64,000 nucleotides of DNA from Herbiconiux aconitum (GCF_024979235.1 NZ_JANLCM010000002.1:806001-870000); one strand, 5' to 3'; shown: positions 34,374 to 43,579, counted from the stretch's first letter. A program made the numbers and translations. The notes: generated from the sequence alone by a model not told the origin.

Positions 34374-35408
34374 TCAGTGCGTGGCGGAGGCGATCAGGCG
34401 CGACGCGGCGCGCAGGTATTTCTTGCGATAACCGCCGTTCAGCATGTCGCCGGCGAACACCTGGTCGAGCGGGATGCCGGAGGCGAGGATGCGGATCTGT
34501 GCGTCGTACACCCGGTCGATGAACGCCACGAACCGCAGCGCATCCGTCTGGTCGGTCAGCGGTGTCACGTCACTGAGGGCGATGGTGTCGACCCCGTCGA
34601 TCATCTTGATGTAGCGGGAAGGATGAATGGTGCCGAGATGGTGCACGAGCTCGCTGAACGAGTCGACCGTGAGGTGCTCCCCCGCGGCGAGACGGATGTC
34701 GACAGCGGATTCGAGTTCGTCCACCGTCTCGAAGGTGGCGGCGTGACCCTCGATGTCGCGACGGCGGTAGTCGAGGCCGTCGATGCGGATGATGTCGAAG
34801 CGGTCGGCGAGGGCCTGGATCTCGCGCAGGAAGTCGGCCGCGGCGAAGCGCCCCTCGCCGAGCGCGTTCGGCGGGGTGTTCGAGGTGGCCGCCAGCCGCG
34901 TGCCCTTCGCGGCGAGTTCGCCGAGCAGCCGGGTCATCAGCATGGTGTCGCCCGGGTCGTCGAGCTCGAACTCGTCGATGGCGATGAACTTCGCGCCGGT
35001 GAACAGCTTCACGGCGTTCGCGTAACCGAGGGCGCCCACCAGGGCGGTGTACTCGATGAACGTGCCGAAGTACTTCGGGCCCGGCGCGGTGTGCCAGAGG
35101 GCTGCGAGCAGGTGGGTCTTGCCGACGCCGAAGCCGCCGTCGAGATACACGCCGGGTTTGGCATCCGGTGCCTTCTTCGAGCGGCCGAAGAAGCCGCCGC
35201 CCTTCGCGGGCTTCCAGCCCTCCGAGAAGGCGCGGAGACGCGCGAGGGCGTCGGCCTGCGAGGAGTAGTCGGGGTCGGGTCGGTAGTTCTCGAACGAGGC
35301 CTGGTCGAACTGCCGCGGCGGCACGAGGGTGCCGGCCAGTTCGGCGCCGGAGATCGAAGGGGAGCGCTCCGTCAAGCGCGGGGCGACGGCCTGCCGCTCA
35401 CCTGTCAT
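34374..35408 (-). CDS. zapE: Cell division protein ZapE (AFG1-like ATPase)
   Basis: ZapE is an ATPase that in E. coli acts on FtsZ late in constriction; the actinobacterial role is less clear. The 344-aa protein has Walker A in LDGGFGVGKTHLLAALWH, Walker B in KFIAIDEFELDDPGD, and AATSNTPPNALGEGRFAAADF with the AFG1-type GEGRF motif. ATG 35408 (MTGERQAVAPRL) has an AGGA site; an upstream in-frame ATG at 35468 has none. It is divergent from the sulfurtransferase gene. Confidence 0.9.
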   Translation of the reverse strand: MTGERQAVAPRLTERSPSISGAELAGTLVPPRQFDQASFENYRPDPDYSSQADALARLRAFSEGWKPAKGGGFFGRSKKAPDAKPGVYLDGGFGVGKTHLLAALWHTAPGPKYFGTFIEYTALVGALGYANAVKLFTGAKFIAIDEFELDDPGDTMLMTRLLGELAAKGTRLAATSNTPPNALGEGRFAAADFLREIQALADRFDIIRIDGLDYRRRDIEGHAATFETVDELESAVDIRLAAGEHLTVDSFSELVHHLGTIHPSRYIKMIDGVDTIALSDVTPLTDQTDALRFVAFIDRVYDAQIRILASGIPLDQVFAGDMLNGGYRKKYLRAASRLIASATH

Positions 35409-35512
35409 CTGTTGGTCCTGTATGTCGAGATGTGACCCGCGATGTGCAGCGGGGAGTCGGGAAGACATAGATTCTTGTGGGGGTTGTACCTACCCTAACT
35501 GGAGGTTGTGAA

Positions 35513-36415
35513 ATGACTGTCGAGACCGATCCTTCCGAGAAGTTCGTCGGATACGCCCACCCCGAACGCCTGGTGTCGGGCGCCTGGCTCGAAGCGCACC
35601 TCGGCGAACCCGGGCTCGTGGTGGTGGAGTCCGACGAAGACGTTCTGCTCTACGAGACCGGGCACATCCCAGGCTCCGTGAAGATCGACTGGCACACCGA
35701 CCTCAACGACCCGGTCGAGCGCGACTACATCGACGGCGCCGCATTCGCCGCACTGCTCGGCGGCAAGGGCATCTCGCGCGACTCGACGGTCGTCATCTAC
35801 GGCGACAAGAACAACTGGTGGGCCGCCTACGCGCTCTGGGTGTTCACCCTGTTCGGCCACGACGACGTGCGCCTGCTCGACGGCGGACGCGACAAATGGA
35901 TCGCCGAGGGCCGCCCGATCACGACCGATCGGCCGACTCCGGATGCCGTGGACTACCCGGTCGTCGAGCGCGACGACTCCGACATCCGGGCCTTCAAAGA
36001 CGACGTTCTCGCGCACCTGGGCCACCCCCTGATCGACGTGCGCTCCCCCGAGGAGTACAGCGGAGAACGCACCACCGCGCCCGCATACCCCGAAGAGGGC
36101 GCCCTGCGCGCCGGCCACATCCCGAGCGCGGCGAACGTGCCCTGGGGCCGGGCGGCCGCCGACGACGGCACGTTCAAGACGGTCGCCGAGTTGGATGCCA
36201 TCTACCGCGACGAGGCCGGGTTGGTCGACGGCGAGCCGGTGATCGCCTACTGCCGCATCGGTGAGCGGTCGAGCCACACCTGGTTCGTGCTCACGCACCT
36301 CCTGGGCTTCGACGACGTGCGCAACTACGACGGGTCCTGGACCGAGTGGGGCAGCACGGTGCGCGTGCCGATCGTGCGCGGCGCCGAGCGCGGCGAGGTG
36401 CCGGCGGCTCGCTGA
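35513..36415 (+). CDS. Sulfurtransferase (two rhodanese domains)
   Basis: It transfers sulfane sulfur, for example from thiosulfate or 3-mercaptopyruvate. The 300-aa protein has two rhodanese domains: an inactive N-terminal one (about 25-140; [36 protein letters not shown]) and a catalytic one ([27 protein letters not shown]) with active-site Cys in [15 protein letters not shown]. The loop CRIGER differs from classical CRKGVT and CGSGVT, so the natural donor is uncertain. ATG 35513 has GGAGG. sufE follows 38 bases later. Confidence 0.92.
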   Translation: MTVETDPSEKFVGYAHPERLVSGAWLEAHLGEPGLVVVESDEDVLLYETGHIPGSVKIDWHTDLNDPVERDYIDGAAFAALLGGKGISRDSTVVIYGDKNNWWAAYALWVFTLFGHDDVRLLDGGRDKWIAEGRPITTDRPTPDAVDYPVVERDDSDIRAFKDDVLAHLGHPLIDVRSPEEYSGERTTAPAYPEEGALRAGHIPSAANVPWGRAAADDGTFKTVAELDAIYRDEAGLVDGEPVIAYCRIGERSSHTWFVLTHLLGFDDVRNYDGSWTEWGSTVRVPIVRGAERGEVPAAR

Positions 36416-36453
36416 CGCCCTCGACGGCGCGAACGGGAGGGATACTGGAAGGG

Positions 36454-36891
36454 ATGACCGACACCATGCTCCCCCAGTCGCTGGCCCAGATCCGGGATGA
36501 CTTCCTCGCGCTCGAACAGCGCGACCGCCTCGAGATGCTCCTCGAGTTCTCGAACGAGCTGCCGGAGCTCCCCCCGCGCTACCAGGAGCATCCGGATCTG
36601 TTCGAACGCGTGGTGGAGTGCCAATCGCCGGTGTTCATCTTCGTGGAGGTGACCGACGGCGTGGTGCACCTGTTCGCCACGGCGCCGAAGGAGTCGCCGA
36701 CCACGCGCGGTTTCGCGTCGATCCTCGTGCAGGGCATCGACGGCCTCTCGGTCGACGAGGTGCTCGGCATCCCCGACGACTTCCCGAACACGATCGGGCT
36801 CACCGAGGCGGTGTCGCCGCTGCGCATCCGGGGCATGACGGCGCTGCTCGGCCGCACGAAGCGGCAGATCCGCGAGCGTCTCGCTGCGTGA
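36454..36891 (+). CDS. SufE family Fe-S/sulfur-acceptor protein
   Basis: SufE-type proteins accept persulfide from a desulfurase or rhodanese. The 145-aa protein has DRLEMLLEFSNELPELPPRY, the acceptor Cys in FERVVECQSPVFIFVEVTDG, and FASILVQGIDGLSVDEVLGI, all in normal order. Pairing with a rhodanese immediately upstream suggests a sulfur relay. It starts at ATG 36454, seven bases after GATACT, so it may also have its own leaderless transcript. Confidence 0.9.
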   Translation: MTDTMLPQSLAQIRDDFLALEQRDRLEMLLEFSNELPELPPRYQEHPDLFERVVECQSPVFIFVEVTDGVVHLFATAPKESPTTRGFASILVQGIDGLSVDEVLGIPDDFPNTIGLTEAVSPLRIRGMTALLGRTKRQIRERLAA

Positions 36892-36896
36892 CCGCC

Positions 36897-36966
36897 GGAC
36901 TTCTCCAAACGAGGAGCCGACCTAACCCCTATGGGCCACTGGTTCGCATTTTGGTTGGAGAAGTCC
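36897..36966. repeat. 70-bp palindromic element, copy 1
   Basis: Ends GGACTTCTCCAA and TTGGAGAAGTCC are perfect 12-bp inverted repeats; the inside pairs imperfectly with many G-T pairs. It lies between the convergent sufE and hydrolase genes. Aligned without gaps to the element at 43476-43545, it shares GGACT, TCCAAACGAGG, GGTTCGC and the 70-bp length. It could serve as a bidirectional terminator or be a dispersed repeat. Confidence 0.75.
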
Positions 36967-36973
36967 AGGCTGC

Positions 36974-38155
36974 TCAGAGGGCGTTGGCGGTGAGCCAGTC
37001 GTCGATCGCGGTGGTCCACTTGGCGCGGTCGTAATTCCAGAGCTTGGTGTGGCGTGCCACCGAGAAGGGCACGAAGGTCACCAGGTCGGGGCGCGCTTCG
37101 GCGAGTTTGCGTGACCCGGTCGACGGCACGTATCCGTCGTCGTCGGAATGCAGGATGAGCAGCGGAACGTCGACCTCGTCGGAGCGCTTCACGAAGTCGA
37201 GGCGGTCGAGGTCGAGCGGCTGGTGCTGACCGGTGACCACCCCGCCCCACGGATGCGTGATGGTGGCGAAGGCCGCATCGCCCACGAGCTCGGGCGCGTG
37301 CCGAGCGCGGCCGTGGTAGCGCAGCACATCGCGCCAGTCGACCGCGGGCGACTCGAGCGCGATGGCCCGGATGCGGTCGCGATGCACCGCGCGCCCCATC
37401 GCCTGCAATGCGATCGCACCGCCCATCGACCAGCCCATCAGCACGATGTCGGTCGCGCCGTGGTCGACCGCGTAAGTGATTGCCGCGTCGAGGTCTTGCC
37501 ACTCCGTGTCGCCGAGCGCGTAGCGGCCGTCGGAGGAGCGCGGTGCCTCGCCGTCGTTGCGGTAGGAGATGCTCAACGTGGTGTAGCCGCGTTGCCGGAA
37601 GACCGGGATGGCACGGATCGTCTCGCCTCGGCGCACGCCGCGGCCGTGAACCTGGATGACCCATTTCTGCGAGGAGCCGTCGATGCTCGGCACGAACCAG
37701 GCCGGTGCCGGCCCGACCTGCGTGAACACCTCGACATCCTCGACCGGCACGTCGAGCTCACGCGGATGGATGTAGAACCACCCGCTGATGCGCCCGTTGC
37801 GGGCCGCGGCGAGGTCGCCGTAATCGACCTGGATGACCGAGCGCACCACGATGCCGTCCGAGACGCTCAGCACCTCCCCGAGGCGCGCGTGGCCGCTGTC
37901 GCCGGAGAAACGCAGGCTGTAAAGACCGGGCAGGATCGAGTCGGGGTTGACCGAGAGCGCCACGGTGCCGTTCTCTTCGTCATAGCCCAAGATGCGCACA
38001 TCGTCGACGGGCACGGAGGGCACGACGATGGCCCGCGACATCAGGGCAGTCATCACGGCGCCCGCAGCGGCGGCGAGAGTCGCCACGGTGCCGGCGGCCA
38101 GCGCCACGACGGCCCAGCCGGGAACCCGGGCCGGTTCGGATGCCTTCGAGCCCAC
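36974..38155 (-). CDS. Alpha/beta hydrolase with N-terminal membrane anchor
   Basis: A probable serine hydrolase of unknown substrate. The 393-aa protein has an N-terminal helix (GWAVVALAAGTVATLAAAAG, about 12-32), a beta-rich region of ~120 residues, then the alpha/beta fold: KWVIQVHGRG (oxyanion region), the nucleophile elbow LMGWSMGGAIAL, LLILHSDDDGYVP with the acid, and ARHTKLWNYD with the His. GTG 38155 has GGAGGG at good distance; GTG 38173 would add six residues. The catalytic part is inferred to face outward. Confidence 0.85.
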   Translation of the reverse strand: MGSKASEPARVPGWAVVALAAGTVATLAAAAGAVMTALMSRAIVVPSVPVDDVRILGYDEENGTVALSVNPDSILPGLYSLRFSGDSGHARLGEVLSVSDGIVVRSVIQVDYGDLAAARNGRISGWFYIHPRELDVPVEDVEVFTQVGPAPAWFVPSIDGSSQKWVIQVHGRGVRRGETIRAIPVFRQRGYTTLSISYRNDGEAPRSSDGRYALGDTEWQDLDAAITYAVDHGATDIVLMGWSMGGAIALQAMGRAVHRDRIRAIALESPAVDWRDVLRYHGRARHAPELVGDAAFATITHPWGGVVTGQHQPLDLDRLDFVKRSDEVDVPLLILHSDDDGYVPSTGSRKLAEARPDLVTFVPFSVARHTKLWNYDRAKWTTAIDDWLTANAL

Positions 38156-38217
38156 GATTCGCCGTCCCTCCACGATTCCATCCGGCGTGCCTGCGCCCGC
38201 CGGAACGTAAAGAACTC

Positions 38218-38223
38218 TAGTCT
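38218..38223 (+). promoter_or_regulatory. -10 box of the DUF3000 gene (leaderless arrangement)
   Basis: TAGTCT, then GCAGAC, then GTG. No purine-rich ribosome site lies between, as expected for a leaderless message. Confidence 0.5.
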
Positions 38224-38229
38224 GCAGAC

Positions 38230-38826
38230 GTGGCCGATTCCCCCTTCACGCCGGACGTCCCGGCGGCATTCGGCGCAGCACTCGACTCGCTGCGACGGGC
38301 AGACACGCGCGCGGAGCTCGTGGTGCACGAGATCCCCGCCCCCGCGAACCTCGCCCCGCACGCCGTCGCCCTCGCGGCCGACGTCACGCCGGCGCGGCAC
38401 GGAGCCGACTCCGAACTCGGAACGGGGCGCTTCATCCTGCTCTACGACGCGGAGCGGCCCGAGGCCTGGGGTGGGGAGTTCCGGGTGGTCTGCTTCGCGC
38501 AGGCGCCGCTGGAGACCGAGATCGGTCTCGACCCCTTCCTCGCCGACGTCGCCTGGTCGTGGCTCGTCGACGCACTGGATGCCCGTGGCGCCAACTACAC
38601 GAGCGCATCCGGCACCGCAACGAAAATCATCTCGACCGGTTTCGGCGAGTTGTCGAGCCAGGGTGATGGCGCTCAGATCGAGTTGCGGGCATCCTGGACC
38701 CCTACAGACCACAATCTCCAGGCCCATGTCGAGGGCTGGAGCGAACTCCTCTGCATGCTGGCCGGTCTGCCACCCGTCGTCGATGGCGTGACGATGCTGC
38801 AGACCAGGCGAGCCAAACGTGAGTGA
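38230..38826 (+). CDS. DUF3000 domain-containing protein
   Basis: A 198-aa cytoplasmic protein of an actinobacterial family of unknown function. Recognisable stretches: RADTRAELVVHEIPAPANLA, RFILLYDAERPEAWGGEFRV, SWLVDALDARGANYTSASGTAT and HVEGWSELLCMLAGLPP. The GTG start at 38230 is leaderless-like. Its end overlaps the start of rnd by 8 bases, and DUF3000 next to an RNase D gene is a conserved pair, which hints at a link to RNA metabolism (inference). Confidence 0.9.
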   Translation: MADSPFTPDVPAAFGAALDSLRRADTRAELVVHEIPAPANLAPHAVALAADVTPARHGADSELGTGRFILLYDAERPEAWGGEFRVVCFAQAPLETEIGLDPFLADVAWSWLVDALDARGANYTSASGTATKIISTGFGELSSQGDGAQIELRASWTPTDHNLQAHVEGWSELLCMLAGLPPVVDGVTMLQTRRAKRE

Positions 38827-40039
38827 ACCAGAACTGATCGAAGTACCTGAACGCACCGTCATCGCAACGGTCGACGAATTCCACGACGCGGTCGAAGCGC
38901 TCGCGCTCGGCACCGGCCCGGTGGCCGTCGATGCCGAGCGCGCCAGTGGCTTCCGCTACTCCCAGCGTGCCTACCTCATCCAGCTCTACCGGCGCGGCGC
39001 CGGCACCTTCCTCATCGATCCCCCGGCGATCGCGGAGTTCGCTCCGCTGCAGTCGGTGATCGGCGACGTGGAGTGGGTGCTGCACGCGGCCAGCCAAGAC
39101 CTGCCGTGCCTGCGCGAAGTGGGCCTCGACCCGACGACTGTGTTCGACACCGAACTCGCCGCCCGCCTGCTCGGAATCCCCCGCGTCGGACTCGGAACCG
39201 TGGTGGAGGAGCTGCTCGGCGTGCACCTCGCCAAGGAGCACTCCGCAGCCGACTGGTCGACTCGCCCGTTGCCCGCCTCGTGGCTCGAGTACGCCGCGCT
39301 CGACGTCGAACTGCTGATCGACCTGCGCGACTCCATGGCCGTGCTCCTGAAAGAGCAGGGCAAGCTCGAGATCGCCGCGCAGGAGTTCGCCGCCGTGGTG
39401 GCGAAGGAGGAGAAGGCGCCGCTCGCCGAGCCCTGGCGCCGGCTCAGTGGCATCCACGCCCTGCGCGCCGACCGCCACCTCGCCGCCGCCCGCGAACTCT
39501 GGCTGGCCCGCGACGAACTGGCTCGCGAGACCGACACCGCGCCCGGCCGACTGGTTCCGGATGCGTCGCTGCTGGTGGCCGCGCGAGCCCTCCCCACCTC
39601 GCGTCGCGACCTCGCCGCCCTCAAGCAGTTCTCGGGTCGCGCCAGCCGCTCAGAACTCGACCGCTGGTGGGCGGCCATCGAGCGCGCGCTCACCACCGAC
39701 GACATCCCGGTGCAGCGGCGGGCCACCGACACCCTGCCTCCGCCGCGCAGCTGGTCGGACAAGAATCCCGAGGCGGATGCCCGGCTGAAAGCTGCTCGTG
39801 TCGCTCTAGCCGAGGTCTCAGCCGAGCACGACATCCCGGTCGAGAACCTGCTCACCCCCGATTTCCTGCGGCGGATCTCGTGGAACGCGCCCGATCCGCT
39901 GACGCTCGAGACCGTCTCCGACGGCCTCCGCGAGCTCGGTGCGCGGCCGTGGCAGATTGAACTGACTGCACAGCCGATCCTGCAGGCCTTTGTAGATCCT
40001 CACCAAGTGCCGGAGAACCCCGCGGAAGACGATTCGTAG
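38819..40039 (+). CDS. rnd: Ribonuclease D-like 3'-5' exonuclease with HRDC domain
   Basis: It is a DEDD-type exonuclease that may trim tRNA and other RNA 3' ends. The 406 aa comprise an exonuclease domain (about 25-210: PVAVDAERASGFRYSQRAYL with Asp and Glu; VLHAASQDLPCLREVGL with Asp; SWLEYAALDVELLIDL with Tyr and Asp) and an HRDC domain (about 225-300: LRADRHLAAARELWLARDEL). All four acidic residues are visible. It starts at GTG 38819, overlapping the DUF3000 gene. Confidence 0.92.
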   Translation: MSEPELIEVPERTVIATVDEFHDAVEALALGTGPVAVDAERASGFRYSQRAYLIQLYRRGAGTFLIDPPAIAEFAPLQSVIGDVEWVLHAASQDLPCLREVGLDPTTVFDTELAARLLGIPRVGLGTVVEELLGVHLAKEHSAADWSTRPLPASWLEYAALDVELLIDLRDSMAVLLKEQGKLEIAAQEFAAVVAKEEKAPLAEPWRRLSGIHALRADRHLAAARELWLARDELARETDTAPGRLVPDASLLVAARALPTSRRDLAALKQFSGRASRSELDRWWAAIERALTTDDIPVQRRATDTLPPPRSWSDKNPEADARLKAARVALAEVSAEHDIPVENLLTPDFLRRISWNAPDPLTLETVSDGLRELGARPWQIELTAQPILQAFVDPHQVPENPAEDDS

Positions 40040-40053
40040 GAACAGTCAATCGA

Positions 40054-40067
40054 TTCCGGCCGCGGAA
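40054..40067 (+). promoter_or_regulatory. Dyad in the fadAB promoter region
   Basis: TTCCG and CGGAA flank GCCG, about 10 bases ahead of a TAGACT -10-like box (40078-40083) that would serve fadA. It could be an operator for fatty-acid control; the dyad is short. Confidence 0.3.
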
Positions 40068-40111
40068 TGGGCGGTTCTAGACTCGAACCCGATCCAATCC
40101 CAGGAGGCATA

Positions 40112-41326
40112 GTGGCCGAAAGATCTGAAGTCGTTTTCGTCGACGGTGTACGCACCCCGTTCGGGCGTGCGGGCGAAAAGGGCATGTACTGGCAGACCCG
40201 AGCCGACGACTTGGTCGTCAAGGCGATCATCGGATTGCTCGAACGCAACCCGAAGGTGCCGAAAGAGCTCATCGACGACGTGGCGATCGCGGCGACGACG
40301 CAGCAGGGCGATCAGGGTCTGACCCTCGGCCGCACGGCAGCGCTCCTCTCGGGCCTGCCGCTCTCGGTGCCGGGCTACGCGATCGACCGGATGTGCGCGG
40401 GCGCGATGACGAGCGTCACCACCACTGCGGGGGCCATCGCCTTCGGAGCCTACGATCTCGCGATCGCGGGCGGCGTGGAGCACATGGGGCGGCATCCGAT
40501 GGGCTTCAACGCCGACCCGAACCCGCGCTTCCTGGCCGAGAAGCTGGTGAGCGCCGAGGCACTCAACATGGGCAACACGGCCGAGCGCATCCACGACCGC
40601 TTCCCGCAGCTCACCAAGGAGCGCTCCGACCGCTACGCCATGCGCAGCCAGCAAAAGGTCGCCGCGGCCTATGAGGCGGGCAAGATCCAGCTCGACCTCA
40701 TCCCGGTGGCCACCAAGAGCGCCGAGGGCTGGGGACTCGCCACCCGCGACGAGGCGCCGCGCCCGGAGACCACGATGGAGGGCCTCGCCGCCCTCCGCAC
40801 GCCGTTCCGGCCGCACGGCCGCGTGACCGCGGGCAACTCCTCGGGCCTGAACGACGGTGCCACGGCATCGCTCATCGCGAGCGAGTCGATGGCCAAGGAG
40901 CTGGGCCTCTCGGTCAAGATGCGGCTCGTGTCGTTCGCGTTCGCGGGCGTGGAGCCCGAGATCATGGGCATCGGTCCGGTGCCCTCCACCGAGAAGGCGC
41001 TGCGCAAAGCGGGCCTCTCGATCGACGACATCGGTCTGTTCGAACTCAACGAGGCCTTCGCGGTGCAGGTGCTGTCGTTCCTCGACCACTTCGGCATCGA
41101 CGACGACGACCCGCGCATCAACGAATACGGCGGAGCGATCGCCATCGGCCACCCGCTCGCCTCCTCGGGCGTGCGACTCATGATCCAGCTCGCCCGGCAG
41201 TTCGAGGAGCACCCCGAGGTGCGCTACGGCGTCACCGCGATGTGCGTCGGCCTCGGCCAAGGCGGCACGGTCATCTGGGAGAACCCGAACTGGAACAAGA
41301 AGGCAAGCAAGAGGGCAGGGCGATGA
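40112..41326 (+). CDS. fadA: Acetyl-CoA acyltransferase (thiolase)
   Basis: It performs the last step of fatty-acid beta-oxidation, thiolytic release of acetyl-CoA. The 404-aa protein has the acyl-accepting Cys95 in IDRMCAGAMTS, EHMGRHPMGF, the NEAFAVQVLSF motif, the His in GGAIAIGHPLASSGVR and the second Cys in AMCVGLGQGGTVIW. GTG 40112 has GGAGG. It overlaps the next gene by ATGA; together they form a fadAB unit. Confidence 0.95.
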   Translation: MAERSEVVFVDGVRTPFGRAGEKGMYWQTRADDLVVKAIIGLLERNPKVPKELIDDVAIAATTQQGDQGLTLGRTAALLSGLPLSVPGYAIDRMCAGAMTSVTTTAGAIAFGAYDLAIAGGVEHMGRHPMGFNADPNPRFLAEKLVSAEALNMGNTAERIHDRFPQLTKERSDRYAMRSQQKVAAAYEAGKIQLDLIPVATKSAEGWGLATRDEAPRPETTMEGLAALRTPFRPHGRVTAGNSSGLNDGATASLIASESMAKELGLSVKMRLVSFAFAGVEPEIMGIGPVPSTEKALRKAGLSIDDIGLFELNEAFAVQVLSFLDHFGIDDDDPRINEYGGAIAIGHPLASSGVRLMIQLARQFEEHPEVRYGVTAMCVGLGQGGTVIWENPNWNKKASKRAGR

Positions 41327-43467
41327 CCGACTACTCCACCATCGATTTCAGTGGTCTGGAGGCGTTGTCGGCCGATGAGGTGGTGACGCACTCCTACGTG
41401 CGCGACATCCGTCTGCCGAGCGGCAAAACGCTCGCCCTCATCACGCTCGACAACGGGCGCGACCACACCCGGCCGAACACCCTCGGTCCGGTCACCCTCA
41501 TGGAATACGGGAAGACTCTGGATGCGCTGACCGAGCGGGCCGCGGCCGGCGAGATCGACGCGGTGGCCGTCACCGGCAAGCCGTACATCCTGGCCGCGGG
41601 TGCCGACCTCAGCAAGGTGGGCGAGATCCCGAGCCAGGCCGTCGCCAAGAAGATGGCGCAGCTCGGCCACTTCGTCTTCGGCAAGATGAAGAACGTCGGA
41701 GTGCCCTCCTTCGCCTTCGTCAACGGCCTCGCCCTCGGCGGCGGCGTTGAGGTCGCTCTGGCGGCCGACTACCGCACCATCGACTCCTCGACTCCGGCGC
41801 TCGCGCTGCCCGAGGTCTTCCTCGGCATCATCCCTGGCTGGGGCGGCGCCTACCTGCTGCCGAACCTCATCGGCATCGAGAACGCGCTGAAGGTCATCGT
41901 CGAGAATCCTCTGAAGAACAACCGCACCCTGAAGGGTCAGGATGCCTTCGACCTCGGCATCGCCGACGCCATCTTCGGGCCGGCGAACTACCTCGAAGAC
42001 TCCCTGACCTGGGCCGACGGCGTGCTCACCGGCGCCGTGAAGGTCAAGCGACCGAACGAGCCGGGCAAGATCGAGCGGATGGTGAAGTGGGATGTCGCCA
42101 TCGGCATCGCCCGCAAGATGCTCGAGTCGCGCATCGGCACCGTCGCGAAATCGCCCTACGCCGCGCTCGACCTGCTGAAGGCCGCCAAATCGGGCACACC
42201 CGAAGAAGGGTTCGCGCGCGAAGACGACGCGCTGGCCGAGCTCATCGCGGGCGACCAGTTCCGGGCTTCGATCTACGCGTTCGACCTCGTGCAGAAGCGC
42301 GCGAAGCGGCCGGCCGGCGCGCCCGACAAGGCGCTCGCCAAGCCCGTCACGAAGGTGGGCATCATCGGCGCCGGCCTCATGGCCTCGCAGTTCGCGCTGC
42401 TGTTCGTGCGCCGCCTGCAGGTGCCCGTGGTCATCACCGACCTCGACCAGGCCCGTGTCGACAAGGGGCTCGACTACATCCGCGGCGAGATCGCCACCCT
42501 CCTGTCGAAGGGTCGCATCTCCCCCGATGAGTCGAACCGCCTGAACGCGCTCATCCACGGCACCACCGACAAGGCGGAGTTCAACGACGCCGACTGGGTG
42601 ATCGAGGCCGTGTTCGAGGAGCTCGGGGTGAAGCAGGACGTCTTCGCCGAGATCGAGAAGCACGTCTCCGAGACCGCCGTGCTGGCCACCAACACCTCCT
42701 CGCTCTCGGTGGAGCAGATCGGTGCCAAGCTCGCGCATCCGGAGCGCCTGGTGGGCTTCCACTTCTTCAACCCGGTGGCGGTCATGCCGCTGGTCGAAGT
42801 CGTGAACGCGCCGGCGACGGATGAGGCGACGCTGTCGACCGCGATGGTCACGGCTGCGAAGCTGAAGAAGAACGCCGTGATCACGCGCGACACCCCCGGG
42901 TTCGTGGTGAACCGCATCCTGGCCAAGGTGCTGGGCGAGGCGATGCACGCCGTCGACACCGGCACCTCGTTCGAGGTGATGAACCGGGCGCTCGATCCCT
43001 TCGGCCTGCCGATGACCCCGTTCGAACTGCTCGAGCTGGTGGGTCTCAAGGTGGGGGCGCACGTGCTCGACACGCACCACGCCGCCTTCCCCGACCGATT
43101 CTTCGAGAGCGAGAACCTGCACGGGCTGGCCGAACACGGGAAGATCTTCGACCGCGACGGCAAAGGCAAGATCACGGGCTTCGACAAGAAGGCCGTCGCG
43201 ATCGTGACCCCGCCGAAGGGCGAGGCGAACCCGATGACCGAGGCCGAGATCCTGCGCCGCGTCGAAGACGGCCTCGCCGACGAGGTGCACCGGATGCTCG
43301 ACGACGACGTCGTACACGCGGCGGAGGACATCGACCTCTGCCTCATCCTCGGCGCCGGCTACCCGTTCCAAATGGGCGGCCTCACGCCCTACCTCGACCG
43401 TGTGGGGGCCTCGGAGCGCGTCTTCGGCGACACCTTCCACCACCCCGTCATCCGCGGCGTGGAGTAG
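41323..43467 (+). CDS. fadB: 3-hydroxyacyl-CoA dehydrogenase / enoyl-CoA hydratase (FadB/FadJ-like)
   Basis: Multifunctional alpha subunit of beta-oxidation. The 714-aa protein has an N-terminal crotonase domain (about 20-210: KPYILAAGADLSKVGEIPS, ALGGGVEVALAADYRTI, LPEVFLGIIPGWGGAYLLP with the catalytic Glu). An NAD-binding 3-hydroxyacyl-CoA dehydrogenase domain follows (from about 345: VGIIGAGLMASQFALLFVRR; HFFNPVAVMPLVEVV with the catalytic His), then two C-terminal HCDH domains (TPGFVVNRILAKVLGEAMHA). Usual GxGxxG is GAGLMA. Coupled to fadA. Confidence 0.95.
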   Translation: MTDYSTIDFSGLEALSADEVVTHSYVRDIRLPSGKTLALITLDNGRDHTRPNTLGPVTLMEYGKTLDALTERAAAGEIDAVAVTGKPYILAAGADLSKVGEIPSQAVAKKMAQLGHFVFGKMKNVGVPSFAFVNGLALGGGVEVALAADYRTIDSSTPALALPEVFLGIIPGWGGAYLLPNLIGIENALKVIVENPLKNNRTLKGQDAFDLGIADAIFGPANYLEDSLTWADGVLTGAVKVKRPNEPGKIERMVKWDVAIGIARKMLESRIGTVAKSPYAALDLLKAAKSGTPEEGFAREDDALAELIAGDQFRASIYAFDLVQKRAKRPAGAPDKALAKPVTKVGIIGAGLMASQFALLFVRRLQVPVVITDLDQARVDKGLDYIRGEIATLLSKGRISPDESNRLNALIHGTTDKAEFNDADWVIEAVFEELGVKQDVFAEIEKHVSETAVLATNTSSLSVEQIGAKLAHPERLVGFHFFNPVAVMPLVEVVNAPATDEATLSTAMVTAAKLKKNAVITRDTPGFVVNRILAKVLGEAMHAVDTGTSFEVMNRALDPFGLPMTPFELLELVGLKVGAHVLDTHHAAFPDRFFESENLHGLAEHGKIFDRDGKGKITGFDKKAVAIVTPPKGEANPMTEAEILRRVEDGLADEVHRMLDDDVVHAAEDIDLCLILGAGYPFQMGGLTPYLDRVGASERVFGDTFHHPVIRGVE

Positions 43468-43475
43468 TTTCGCGC

Positions 43476-43545
43476 GGACTAATCCAAACGAGGCGCGAAC
43501 CGCCGGTCTCTAGGGCTACGGTTCGCGCCTCGTTTGGAGTTCTCC
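43476..43545. repeat. 70-bp palindromic element, copy 2
   Basis: CCAAACGAGGCGCGAACCG and CGGTTCGCGCCTCGTTTGG form a perfect 19-bp stem; the flanks GGACTAAT and AGTTCTCC pair partly. Same length and shared blocks as the element at 36897-36966. It follows the fadB stop by 8 bases, so it may act as its terminator. Confidence 0.8.
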
Positions 43546-43579
43546 GGCGGATGTCGGTGGGCGCGGGTAGCGTCAGCGC

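Noticed and set aside
41224..43443. 739-codon open frame on the minus strand
   Set aside because: Antisense shadow of fadB, rich in Arg, His and Val, with no recognisable domain or ribosome site.
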